Of a DNA stretch of 64,000 nucleotides, positions 37,082 to 44,726 are shown one piece after another. The notes beneath the pieces were generated by a model. The model searched no databases and had not been told where the DNA came from. It saw only the letters and a program-made list of their open reading frames with translations. The stretch spans positions 3,038,001 to 3,102,000 of the forward strand of contig NZ_LT629710.1 of NCBI RefSeq assembly GCF_900104535.1, in the 5' to 3' direction. Positions within the stretch are counted from its first letter, which is position 1. Each line of letters starts with the position of its first letter. This DNA comes from Nakamurella panacisegetis (lineage in GTDB: Bacteria > Actinomycetota > Actinomycetes > Mycobacteriales > Nakamurellaceae). The position numbers and the translations under genes are program-made.

Positions 37082-37810
37082 TCAGTCGAGTTCGGGCAGA
37101 CCGGGGACGGTGAACCCGGCCGTCACGGTCGCCCGCTCGGCGCGCGCCTGCTCGACCAGAGTGGCCCCGGTGGCGTCCGACCACAGCAGGGAACCGTCGA
37201 CGGCGAGCGTGGCCAGCAGCCCCGAGATCAGCCCGTCGGGCATGCTCCACGGCTCGATCGAGGCCAACCGTGACCCCGGTTCCAGCCCGACCGAAGACGC
37301 TGCCATCAGCAACTCGGTCACCGACCACTGGCCGTCGCCCGCCCGCAGGGCGATCGGTGCGGCCGCGCCGCGCGGCGCGAAACGATCGGCCTGGGGGAGT
37401 ACCGCGCCGGTGAAGTCGCGTTGATGGGGGGCCACCGACCGGCTGGGAGCGCCGAGCGGGTGACCGGAGACGACGAAGATGTCGTCCGCGCCGGAGTCCC
37501 CGCCGTCGGGCACGAAGGCCACCGCCGCGCCGTCTTCGACATCGAGCACGGTCAGGCCCGCCCACCAGCTGCCCAGCAGGATCGGGGCCGTCTGCCAGCC
37601 GGCGCCGACCGCGACCTGGACCCCGTCGCCGGGGCCCAGGCCGAGTTCGTCGACCAGCAGCCCGGCCACCTTGGCCGACCAGTTGGCCAGCGAGGCGGTG
37701 GACAACTCGGTCCGGAAGCCGCCGACGTAGGTGGTCAGCCGAGGCCGGTGCGGATCGCCTCGCAGCAGCGGGCCCAGCAGGGCCGCCGCGAGATTGGGGT
37801 CGCCCGTCAT
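37082..37810 (-). CDS. TIGR03089-family protein
   Basis: A 242-residue actinobacterial protein of the TIGR03089 family, which resembles part of an AMP-forming acyl-CoA synthetase N-terminal domain (RLTTYVGGFRTELSTASLAN, VAGLLVDELGLGPGDGVQVA). It lacks the adenylation motifs needed for catalysis, so it is probably not an active ligase. The ATG at 37810 overlaps the stop of the LCP gene (ATGA), so the two are coupled. In mycobacteria the homologue also sits beside an LCP gene. Confidence 0.85.
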   Translation of the reverse strand: MTGDPNLAAALLGPLLRGDPHRPRLTTYVGGFRTELSTASLANWSAKVAGLLVDELGLGPGDGVQVAVGAGWQTAPILLGSWWAGLTVLDVEDGAAVAFVPDGGDSGADDIFVVSGHPLGAPSRSVAPHQRDFTGAVLPQADRFAPRGAAAPIALRAGDGQWSVTELLMAASSVGLEPGSRLASIEPWSMPDGLISGLLATLAVDGSLLWSDATGATLVEQARAERATVTAGFTVPGLPELD

Positions 37811-39894
37811 CAGTTGACGCACTCCACGCCGGAGGCGTTGATCGGAGCCGTTGACGGAGCGCTGGCCGGGGCCCCGACCTGACCCTGGTCGATGCCGACG
37901 GCGCCCGCGGCCCGGAGGCCGGACGGGGCCGGCATGTCCTGACCGGCCGCGACCGAGATGTGACCGGACGCGATCGAGTCGTCCTTGACCAGCTTTCCCT
38001 TGCCGCCCAATGCCTTCCGCACCGCAGCGGCGGCGGCCTGGTTCGCGCCCGGGTAGGAGATGGTCGTGGTCGCGTGTGCGGTGGCCGCAGTGATACCGGG
38101 GAACGTCGTGATGTCCCCGGCCTTGAAACCGGCCGAGACCAGGGTCGCCGACACCGACGAGGCCAGGTTGTTGACCTTGGTCGCGTTCTGCACGTCGACC
38201 GTGATGGTCGACGGGTCGACCGCCGCGGCGGCACTGGTGGTCGGGTTCTTCGACGCGGACGTGGCGGCCGCACTTCCCGCCGACCCGTCGATCTTCCGGA
38301 AGAACGCCTGGATCTCGGCCGGATCGGTGGCCAGCGCGTCAGTGCCGCTGGTGGTCGCCGCGCCGTGCGTGGGGATGGTGGTGAAGGTGACGTTGCCGCC
38401 GGAGAGGTTCGCCATCTGCTCGGCGAAGGTGACCAGCTCGAAACCGGAGTCCAGGATGACGGCCTTGCTGGCCGCGTCGACCAGGCTGTTCAGCTTGCTG
38501 GTCGAGGTCAGGGTGCCGGCCGAGAGCATCTTGCTGGTCGCGCCGGCCAGGAAGGCCTGCTGGCGCCGAACCCGATCGAGGTCGCCGTTGGGCAGCCCAT
38601 GACGCTGCCGGACGAAGGACATCGCGGCACTGCCCGAGATTTCCTGGACGCCGGCCTTGAAGTTCGCGCCCGAGAACGGGTCGCTGACCGCCTTGTTCAG
38701 ACATACCGGAACCCCGCCGATGGCCAGGGACAGCGTGTAGAAGCCGATCAGGTTCACCTCCGCGTAGTGGTCGATGCGCAGCCCGGTGAAGGCCTGGATG
38801 ATGGCCTGCAGTTCGGTTCGGCCGGCGTTGTTGGAGTCGACCTCGCGCTGCGCGGCCGTCATGCCGCCCTTCTTGACGTCGTACTCCTGGGTGTAGAACT
38901 TCGCCGTGCTGTAGAAGGAGTTGACCTTGTTCGGCTTGTAGGTGCCGGACGTCCCGTCGTTGTAGGGGCCCTTGACCTGGTTGGTCACCGACGCCGGGAT
39001 CCAGGTGTCACGAGGGATGGAGACCGCCGTCGCCTTCCCGCCGCCCTCCGGGATGTGCACGATCATGATCGTGTCGGTGTTGACGCTGCCGCCGTCGTCC
39101 TGGGTGCTGACCTCGGCCAGCTGGGCCGCGCTCAACGGGTTTCCGGAGGAGTCGGTGCGGGAGTCCGAGCCGATCAGCAGGATGTTGGTGCCGCCCTTGA
39201 ACAGCACGCCGGCCGTCCCCGCCTTGGATGCGCTGTTGCCCTTGGGGATCTTGGAGTCGATGCTGCCCAGCAGGGTGGACCCGAAGGCGCACAGGGCCAG
39301 GACCGCCACCGACAGGGCGGCGGCAACGATGCGGCCGGCGATGATCCCGCCGTGGGTGCGGCGGTGCGACTCTCGCGACGGGTCGACCAGGGCGTTCGGC
39401 CCGGCGTCCCGGCCACGCGGCGGTACCGGCCGCTGCGAGCGCGGGTCAGCTACCGGATCGAACGGGATACCCCCTGGGTAGACCGCCGTCCGGTCGGACG
39501 GGACGTCGGACCACGCGCCCCGGGCGTCGGGCGTCGGGCGCTGAGCCGACGGACGGCCGGAACCGGGCAGCCCGGTCGGGACGCGGCCGGGCGGGATGGG
39601 GCGACGGACCGGTTGACCGGCCGGAATGCTGCCCGGGGGAATGTTGGCCGGGGGAACTGCGCCGGGTCCGGCGTTGCGCGGTCCAGCCGCACCCGGTCCA
39701 ACCGCGCCAGGGCCGAACGGGCCAGGGCCGAACGGACCAGGGCCGTTGGGCCCGGCCGGCGGCCAGGGCGGTCCGGCAGCACCCGATGCTCGCGGACCGG
39801 GACGGTGTGGATCCTCACCGGACGGATCACCCGGGCGGCTGGGTCCGTAACGACGCGGCCCGCGCTGCGGATCGGGGTCGGAGGGCCAGTTCAT
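37810..39894 (-). CDS. LytR-CpsA-Psr family glycopolymer ligase with LytR_C domain
   Basis: A 694-residue LCP enzyme, which joins lipid-linked glycopolymers to peptidoglycan at the outer face of the membrane. Residues 1-170 are a cytoplasmic Pro/Gly-rich region with GPxGPGPFGP repeats. A membrane segment follows (IVAAALSVAVLALCAFGSTL). The LCP domain has ILLIGSDSRTD, SIPRDTWI, LIGFYTLSLAIGGVPVCLN and FVRQRHGLPNGDLDRVRRQQ with the conserved Arg set. The C-terminus (about 560-650) is LytR_C. The neighbouring rml genes suggest the substrate is a rhamnose-containing wall polymer such as arabinogalactan-like glycan. The ATG 39894 has AAAGGG at ten bases. Confidence 0.93.
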   Translation of the reverse strand: MNWPSDPDPQRGPRRYGPSRPGDPSGEDPHRPGPRASGAAGPPWPPAGPNGPGPFGPGPFGPGAVGPGAAGPRNAGPGAVPPANIPPGSIPAGQPVRRPIPPGRVPTGLPGSGRPSAQRPTPDARGAWSDVPSDRTAVYPGGIPFDPVADPRSQRPVPPRGRDAGPNALVDPSRESHRRTHGGIIAGRIVAAALSVAVLALCAFGSTLLGSIDSKIPKGNSASKAGTAGVLFKGGTNILLIGSDSRTDSSGNPLSAAQLAEVSTQDDGGSVNTDTIMIVHIPEGGGKATAVSIPRDTWIPASVTNQVKGPYNDGTSGTYKPNKVNSFYSTAKFYTQEYDVKKGGMTAAQREVDSNNAGRTELQAIIQAFTGLRIDHYAEVNLIGFYTLSLAIGGVPVCLNKAVSDPFSGANFKAGVQEISGSAAMSFVRQRHGLPNGDLDRVRRQQAFLAGATSKMLSAGTLTSTSKLNSLVDAASKAVILDSGFELVTFAEQMANLSGGNVTFTTIPTHGAATTSGTDALATDPAEIQAFFRKIDGSAGSAAATSASKNPTTSAAAAVDPSTITVDVQNATKVNNLASSVSATLVSAGFKAGDITTFPGITAATAHATTTISYPGANQAAAAAVRKALGGKGKLVKDDSIASGHISVAAGQDMPAPSGLRAAGAVGIDQGQVGAPASAPSTAPINASGVECVN

Positions 39895-40091
39895 GTTCGG
39901 CGAACCCTTTCGTTGGTCAAGCACAGGCTCTTCGCGCGCTGAACTCGCTTTCTCGGGACGTGCGGCCACAGCGTGCGGTTGCGCCGGCCGTCTCCCAGAC
40001 CCGAGGGTAACGACCGTCGGGGCGATCCACGGGTCAACCGACCGACGACGACGCGGTTTTGTACGCCGAGCGGATGGCCGCGTTGGTCCTG

Positions 40092-40130
40092 GGTGACCGT
40101 GTGCTCGGTGACCGAGCACGTTCGGTCACC
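40092..40130. promoter_or_regulatory. Nested inverted repeat in the rmlB upstream region
   Basis: Inner arms GTGCTCGG (40101-40108) and CCGAGCAC (40112-40119) surround a TGA loop. Outer arms GGTGACCG (40092-40099) and CGGTCACC (40123-40130) can also pair, leaving a small asymmetric bulge. GGTGACCG occurs again across the loop at 40107-40114. The element lies 54 bases upstream of rmlB, in the gap to the divergent LCP gene, and may be an operator or a leader hairpin. Confidence 0.6.
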
Positions 40131-40183
40131 GCTGACGCGGAGGTGGCGGAGGACGTCGGTTCAGTGCGGCACAATGACCGACC

Positions 40184-41179
40184 ATGCGCATCCTTGTGAC
40201 CGGCGGAGCCGGATTCATCGGCTCGGCCTTCACCCGAAACGTCCTGGCCGACGCCTATCCGGGTCTGGAGGGGGCCCAGGTCACCGTTCTGGACAAGTTG
40301 ACGTACGCCGGCAACCTGGCCAATCTCGCCAGCGTCGAGGACTCGGACCGTTACAGCTTCGTGCACGGCGACATCTGCGACGCCGAGCTGGCCACCAAGC
40401 TGGTCGGTGAGGCCGACGCCGTCGTGCACTTCGCGGCCGAGTCCCACGTCGATCGGTCGATCCTGGGCGGCGCCGACTTCGTCCTGACGAACGTGCTGGG
40501 CACCCAGACCCTGCTGCAGGCCGCCCTGGCCACCGAGCTGACCAAATTCGTCCACGTCTCGACCGATGAGGTCTACGGCTCGATCGACGAAGGATCGTGG
40601 GACGAGAACTGGCCGCTGCAGCCCAACTCGCCGTATTCGGCCTCGAAGGCGTCGTCGGACCTGATCGCCCGGGCCTACGCGAAGACCCACGGGGTGCCGG
40701 TGGCCATCACCCGTTGTTCCAACAACTACGGCCCGTATCAGTTTCCGGAGAAGGTCATCCCGCTGTTCGTCACCAACCTGATGGACGGGCAGCGTGTGCC
40801 GCTCTACGGCGCGGGGGCCAATGTGCGTGACTGGCTGCACGTCGATGATCACTGCCGCGGCATTGCGTTGGTGCTGGCCAAGGGTCGGGCCGGTGAGGTC
40901 TACAACATCGGGGGCGGCACGGAGCTGACCAACGCCGAGCTGACCTTCCGCCTGATCGAGGCGACCGGCCGGGACGAATCGTTCATCGAGCGGATCGAGG
41001 ACCCACGCGGCGGCGGCCACGACAAGCGGTACTCGGTGGACATCACCAAGATCCACACCGAGCTCGGGTACACCCCGCAGGTCCCGTTCGAACAGGGTCT
41101 GGCGGACACGGTTCGTTGGTACCGGGACAACCGCGACTGGTGGGAGCCGCTCAAGGGCCGAGCGGCGATCGACCGTTAG
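40184..41179 (+). CDS. rmlB: dTDP-glucose 4,6-dehydratase
   Basis: A 331-residue extended short-chain dehydrogenase that converts dTDP-glucose to dTDP-4-keto-6-deoxyglucose, second step of dTDP-L-rhamnose synthesis. NAD site GGAGFIGSAF; catalytic STDEVYGSI and YSASKASSDLIARAY; RCSNNYGPYQFPEKVIPLF is diagnostic of RmlB. The ATG at 40184 follows CACAAT by eight bases, suggestive of a leaderless start. rmlD follows 10 bases after the stop. Confidence 0.96.
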   Translation: MRILVTGGAGFIGSAFTRNVLADAYPGLEGAQVTVLDKLTYAGNLANLASVEDSDRYSFVHGDICDAELATKLVGEADAVVHFAAESHVDRSILGGADFVLTNVLGTQTLLQAALATELTKFVHVSTDEVYGSIDEGSWDENWPLQPNSPYSASKASSDLIARAYAKTHGVPVAITRCSNNYGPYQFPEKVIPLFVTNLMDGQRVPLYGAGANVRDWLHVDDHCRGIALVLAKGRAGEVYNIGGGTELTNAELTFRLIEATGRDESFIERIEDPRGGGHDKRYSVDITKIHTELGYTPQVPFEQGLADTVRWYRDNRDWWEPLKGRAAIDR

Positions 41180-41189
41180 GGTTTCGCCC

Positions 41190-42107
41190 GTGAGCACCCC
41201 GATCGCGCTGTTCGTCACCGGAGCTCGCGGACAGCTCGGCTCCGACCTGATGGCCGGGGCCGCCGAGGCCGGGATTCCGGCCATCGGCGCCGGCTCGGGC
41301 CGGCTGGACATCACCGACGCGGCGGCCGTCGAGACCGCTCTGGCCGAGTTCGCGGCCGGCCTTCCCGTCGGTACCCGCGGCATAGTGGTGAACTGCGCCG
41401 CGTACACGGCGGTCGACGCGGCCGAGACCGATGAGAGTGGGGCATTCGCGGTCAATGTCACCGGGCCGGAGAATCTGGCTCGGTCGGCCGCCGCCCACGG
41501 CCTCGGGATGATCCACGTGTCCACCGACTACGTCTTCCCCGGTGACGCGACGTCGCCCTACGAGGTCGACGATCCGACCGGCCCGCGCAGCGTCTACGGC
41601 GTCACCAAATTGGCCGGCGAGCAGGCTGTGCGCGCTGCGCACCCCGGAGCGCACGTCGTCCGGACCGCCTGGGTGTACGGCGCCGGCGGCCCGAACCCCA
41701 ACTTCGTCAAGACCATGGCCCTGCTGGAGTCCAAGCACGACACCATCACGGTGGTCGATGACCAGCGCGGTTCGCCGACCTGGTCGGCCGACCTGGCCTC
41801 CGGCTTGCTGGAACTGGCCGCGGCCGATCTGCCCGGCGGGGTGCTGCACGCCACCGGCGGTGGCGAGACCACCTGGTGGGGACTGGCGCGGGCGGTCTTC
41901 GCCGAACTCGGCGCCGACCCCGACCGAGTGCGGCCGACCACCAGCGACCAGTTCGTCCGTCCAGCACCCCGCCCGGCGTACTCGGTGCTGTCGCCGGCCG
42001 CCTGGGTGGCGGCTGGACTGTCGCCGCTGCCGCCGTGGCGCGATGCGCTGGCGGCCGCCTTCGCCGCTCATGGGGACGAGTTCCGTCCCACGCCGCCCGC
42101 GTCCTGA
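41190..42107 (+). CDS. rmlD: dTDP-4-dehydrorhamnose reductase
   Basis: A 305-residue reductase catalysing the last step of dTDP-L-rhamnose formation with NAD(P)H. It shows the nucleotide motif GARGQLGSDL, HVSTDYVFPGD and the active-site YGVTKLAGEQAV, followed by RTAWVYGAGG and FVKTMALL. The GTG at 41190 lies seven bases after TAGGGT, and that hexamer overlaps the rmlB stop codon, so rmlD may have its own leaderless promoter within the operon. Confidence 0.95.
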   Translation: MSTPIALFVTGARGQLGSDLMAGAAEAGIPAIGAGSGRLDITDAAAVETALAEFAAGLPVGTRGIVVNCAAYTAVDAAETDESGAFAVNVTGPENLARSAAAHGLGMIHVSTDYVFPGDATSPYEVDDPTGPRSVYGVTKLAGEQAVRAAHPGAHVVRTAWVYGAGGPNPNFVKTMALLESKHDTITVVDDQRGSPTWSADLASGLLELAAADLPGGVLHATGGGETTWWGLARAVFAELGADPDRVRPTTSDQFVRPAPRPAYSVLSPAAWVAAGLSPLPPWRDALAAAFAAHGDEFRPTPPAS

Positions 42108-42419
42108 CCGCCGCGACTCGTCACCGGGCGCTTCGCGTCCGCGGCCCCTCATCTCTGGCGCGCGGTGGGCATCTGCGATCGGTGACTCCCGGTAGTCGAA
42201 TCGGACCCCGCACGGGTAGGTCGGAGGCCGCCAAGGGTGCCATCGATCGATCGTTAGCCGAAGTGCGGCAATTTACCGTCACCATGGGTAGTACTCCGGG
42301 ATCGGCTCGGCCTGATTCTTCACCCCGCTGACGACTGTCACTCCCCGTGCACCGCCAACTACACTCGGTGCAATAGAGATAGCGGATATCTCTTACACAG
42401 AGTGACTGGAGTGATCAGA
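42108..42419. other. Upstream region of the CAP-domain gene
   Basis: About 310 bases without a supported gene. A TACACT hexamer at 42360-42365 is a possible -10. An inverted repeat GAGATA...TATCTC (42376-42392, 5-base spacer) would then lie close to the 5' end of a leader of about 48 bases. I looked for a c-di-AMP (ydaO) riboswitch, common upstream of actinobacterial wall-protein genes, and did not recognise one. Confidence 0.4.
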
Positions 42420-43535
42420 GTGCACAACGGCAAAGAGCGCGTCCGCGCGAGGCTGCTGCGACTGACGGCGATGGTCGGGGCCACGGCCCTGGCTGCGGTT
42501 GCCGTGGTGGCTCCGGCCGACGCGGCGGCTCCGGCTCCGGCGGCGGTCATCGCCCCGGCGGCGGCCTCGGCACAGATGGTCAGCTTCGACCAGCAGATGA
42601 TCACGCTGATCAATGGGGCCAGGGTCAAAGCCGGTGTCGGCGCTCTCACCGAGGCGAAGGGGCTGACCTCGTTGGCCGTCTGGTGGTCGAACCAGATGAG
42701 CAACGGCGCCACCAGCTACAACCTGGCCCACAATCCGAACGCCTGGACCATGGTCACCCAGTACGGCGCCTCGAATCGGACCTCCTGGGGCGAGAACGTC
42801 GCCTGGTCGTCCTCGACCGCCACCACGGCTCAGCAGATCTTCACCGCCTACATGAACTCGCCGGGTCACAAGGCGAACATCCTGTCGTCGAGCTTCCACT
42901 ACGTGGGGATGGGTACGGTCGGCGGCACGCACGGCCTGTTCAACACCACTGAGTTCACGGACAAAGTGGAGGCCGGGCAGGCCGTCGCCCCGGCCCCGGT
43001 CACCACCACCGTCGTCAACAACGGCGACTTCATCCGTGACGTGGTCGGACCGGCTGTGTACGTGGTCGTCGGTGGAGCACCGGTATACGTGTCGAGCTGG
43101 GCGCCGTTCGGCGGGGTCAAGCGGGTCAAACTGGTGACGGACGTGACGTTCAAGAAGCTCCGTCAGTACCCGGCCGACGGCACGTTCATCCGGACTCCTG
43201 GTTCCGGCGCCGTGTACCGGATCGCCGGTGGCGCACCCCTGTACGTCAGTAGCTGGGCGCCTTTCGGTGGCCCGAAGCCCGTCCTGAACGTCGATCCGGC
43301 CGCGGTGGCCAAGGCCGGACAGGCCGGCTGGTACTCGCACCTGCGGTGGCAGCCGGCCGACAACACGCTGATCAAGGGTGGTTCGGCACCGAAGATCTAC
43401 CGGGTGATGGGCGGCAAGGCGACCTGGTTGACCTCCTGGTCGCTCGTCGGCGGCCCGAAGCCGTTCACGGTCGTTGACCCGAAGGCGATCACCCTGGCCG
43501 GCAGCAACACGTTCTACGCGCACCTGGCCAAGTAG
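42420..43535 (+). CDS. Secreted CAP/SCP-domain protein with three beta repeats
   Basis: A 371-residue exported protein. It has a signal peptide with an Ala-rich end (LLRLTAMVGATALAAVAVVA). A CAP (SCP/PR-1-like) domain covers about residues 50-180 (MITLINGARVKAGVGALTEA; GENVAWSS; AYMNSPGHKANILSSSFHYV, with the usual Glu and His). Three ~55-residue repeats follow, each with a GGAPLYVSSWAPFGG-like core; the third is diverged (GGKATWLTSWSLVGG). I chose the GTG at 42420 with GGAG eight bases upstream; GTGs at 42402 and 42411 are alternatives. Probably a cell-surface or released protein; the target is unknown. Confidence 0.88.
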   Translation: MHNGKERVRARLLRLTAMVGATALAAVAVVAPADAAAPAPAAVIAPAAASAQMVSFDQQMITLINGARVKAGVGALTEAKGLTSLAVWWSNQMSNGATSYNLAHNPNAWTMVTQYGASNRTSWGENVAWSSSTATTAQQIFTAYMNSPGHKANILSSSFHYVGMGTVGGTHGLFNTTEFTDKVEAGQAVAPAPVTTTVVNNGDFIRDVVGPAVYVVVGGAPVYVSSWAPFGGVKRVKLVTDVTFKKLRQYPADGTFIRTPGSGAVYRIAGGAPLYVSSWAPFGGPKPVLNVDPAAVAKAGQAGWYSHLRWQPADNTLIKGGSAPKIYRVMGGKATWLTSWSLVGGPKPFTVVDPKAITLAGSNTFYAHLAK

Positions 43536-43555
43536 TAGTCCCGATCGCAGCCGGA

Positions 43556-43590
43556 GTAGGGCGTGTCCGAGAGCCTCGGACGCGCCCTAC
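43556..43590 (+). terminator. Rho-independent terminator after the CAP gene
   Basis: A 16-bp stem (one G-T wobble) with a 3-base loop: GTAGGGCGTGTCCGAG, AGC, CTCGGACGCGCCCTAC, followed by TCTGGTTTG. It lies 20 bases after the CAP-gene stop. A TACTCT hexamer at its 3' edge (43588-43593) may serve as the -10 of the next gene, whose ATG is 10 bases further. Confidence 0.85.
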
Positions 43591-43603
43591 TCTGGTTTGC
43601 GTC

Positions 43604-44701
43604 ATGTCAGAGGAACCCCCCGCCCCGGTGATGTTTCCGCCGGACACGCCGATGGCCTACTTCAACGGCCTGCTGGCCACCGATCTGGCCGAGACGGTCG
43701 ACCTGGCGAAGGATCCGGACGCCCTTGATCGCGGTGGCTGGTGGGCCGTCGTCGCGACGTTCGAGGGTGGCCTGAACGCGTACCGCTTCCGCGACGTCCG
43801 TCCGTCTCCCCGGCCGGTGCCGTCGGGTCCGTGGCTGGGTCCCGCTCCCGGATCGTGGCGGAGTTCCCTGGACGAGGACGGGTACCGGAGCCGCGTCCTG
43901 GCCATCAAGGAGCGGATCGCGGCCGGCGACGTCTATCAGGTCAACCTCTGCCGGATGCTGTCCGCCCCGTTGCCCGCGCAGGCGCAGGCGCTCGCCCTGG
44001 CGGCGGTGCTGGCCACCGAGAACCCCGCTCCGTACGAAGGCATGTTGCACACGGGTACGGACTGGGTGGTGACCGCCTCGCCGGAGTTGTACCTGTCCCG
44101 GGCGGGTCGCCTCGTGACGAGTTCCCCGATGAAGGGCACGGCCGCCCCCGGCGAGGAGTTCGCGCCCAAGGACTATCCGGAGAACATCATGATCACCGAC
44201 CTGGTCCGAAACGACCTGGGTCGGGTCGCGGCCGCGGGCACGGTCAGGGTGGTCGCCCTGCTGGATCGCCAGGAACACCCGGGTCTGGCCCACCTGGTGT
44301 CCACGGTGGTTGCCGAACTGCGGCCGGGCGTGGGGTGGCGCGATCTACTGGCCTCGACATTTCCGGCCGGATCGATCTCCGGCGCACCCAAGCACACAGC
44401 GCTCCGGATCATCTCCGAGCTGGAGCCGGTGCCGCGCGGACCCTACTGCGGGGCCGTCGGCTACGTCGACGCCGACGCCGGGACCGGTGTCCTCGCCGTC
44501 GGTATCCGGACGTTCTTCACCAGCACCACGCCGCACGGTGCCCGGCTGAATTTCGGGACCGGCGCCGGCATCACCTACCCGTCCGATCCGAGTGCCGAAT
44601 GGGCCGAGACCCAACTCAAGGCGGCCCGGCTGATCGCGCTGAGCAGTGCCGTTGGCGATGCTGGGGTCGGGCCGACCCCGTCCCGGTGGGCCGGAACGTG
44701 A
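43604..44701 (+). CDS. pabB: Chorismate-binding enzyme, aminodeoxychorismate synthase component I-like
   Basis: A 365-residue chorismate-utilising enzyme; PabB makes 4-amino-4-deoxychorismate for folate. Motifs are AGDVYQVNLCRML, the active-site Lys region SSPMKGTAAPG, ENIMITDLVRNDLGRVA, GSISGAPKHTALRIISELE, GPYCGAVGY and the C-terminal AEWAETQLKAA. It lacks much of the N-terminal tryptophan-binding domain of E. coli PabB, as many actinobacterial versions do. An anthranilate synthase-like role is less likely because no glutaminase partner is adjacent. No ribosome-binding site; probably leaderless. Confidence 0.88.
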   Translation: MSEEPPAPVMFPPDTPMAYFNGLLATDLAETVDLAKDPDALDRGGWWAVVATFEGGLNAYRFRDVRPSPRPVPSGPWLGPAPGSWRSSLDEDGYRSRVLAIKERIAAGDVYQVNLCRMLSAPLPAQAQALALAAVLATENPAPYEGMLHTGTDWVVTASPELYLSRAGRLVTSSPMKGTAAPGEEFAPKDYPENIMITDLVRNDLGRVAAAGTVRVVALLDRQEHPGLAHLVSTVVAELRPGVGWRDLLASTFPAGSISGAPKHTALRIISELEPVPRGPYCGAVGYVDADAGTGVLAVGIRTFFTSTTPHGARLNFGTGAGITYPSDPSAEWAETQLKAARLIALSSAVGDAGVGPTPSRWAGT

Positions 44702-44726
44702 GCCTCACCTTGATACGGTCAGGGCC

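Noticed and set aside
42108-42419. Possible c-di-AMP (ydaO) riboswitch upstream of the CAP gene
   Set aside because: The gene type and gap length fit, but I could not find the conserved core sequences of that riboswitch.
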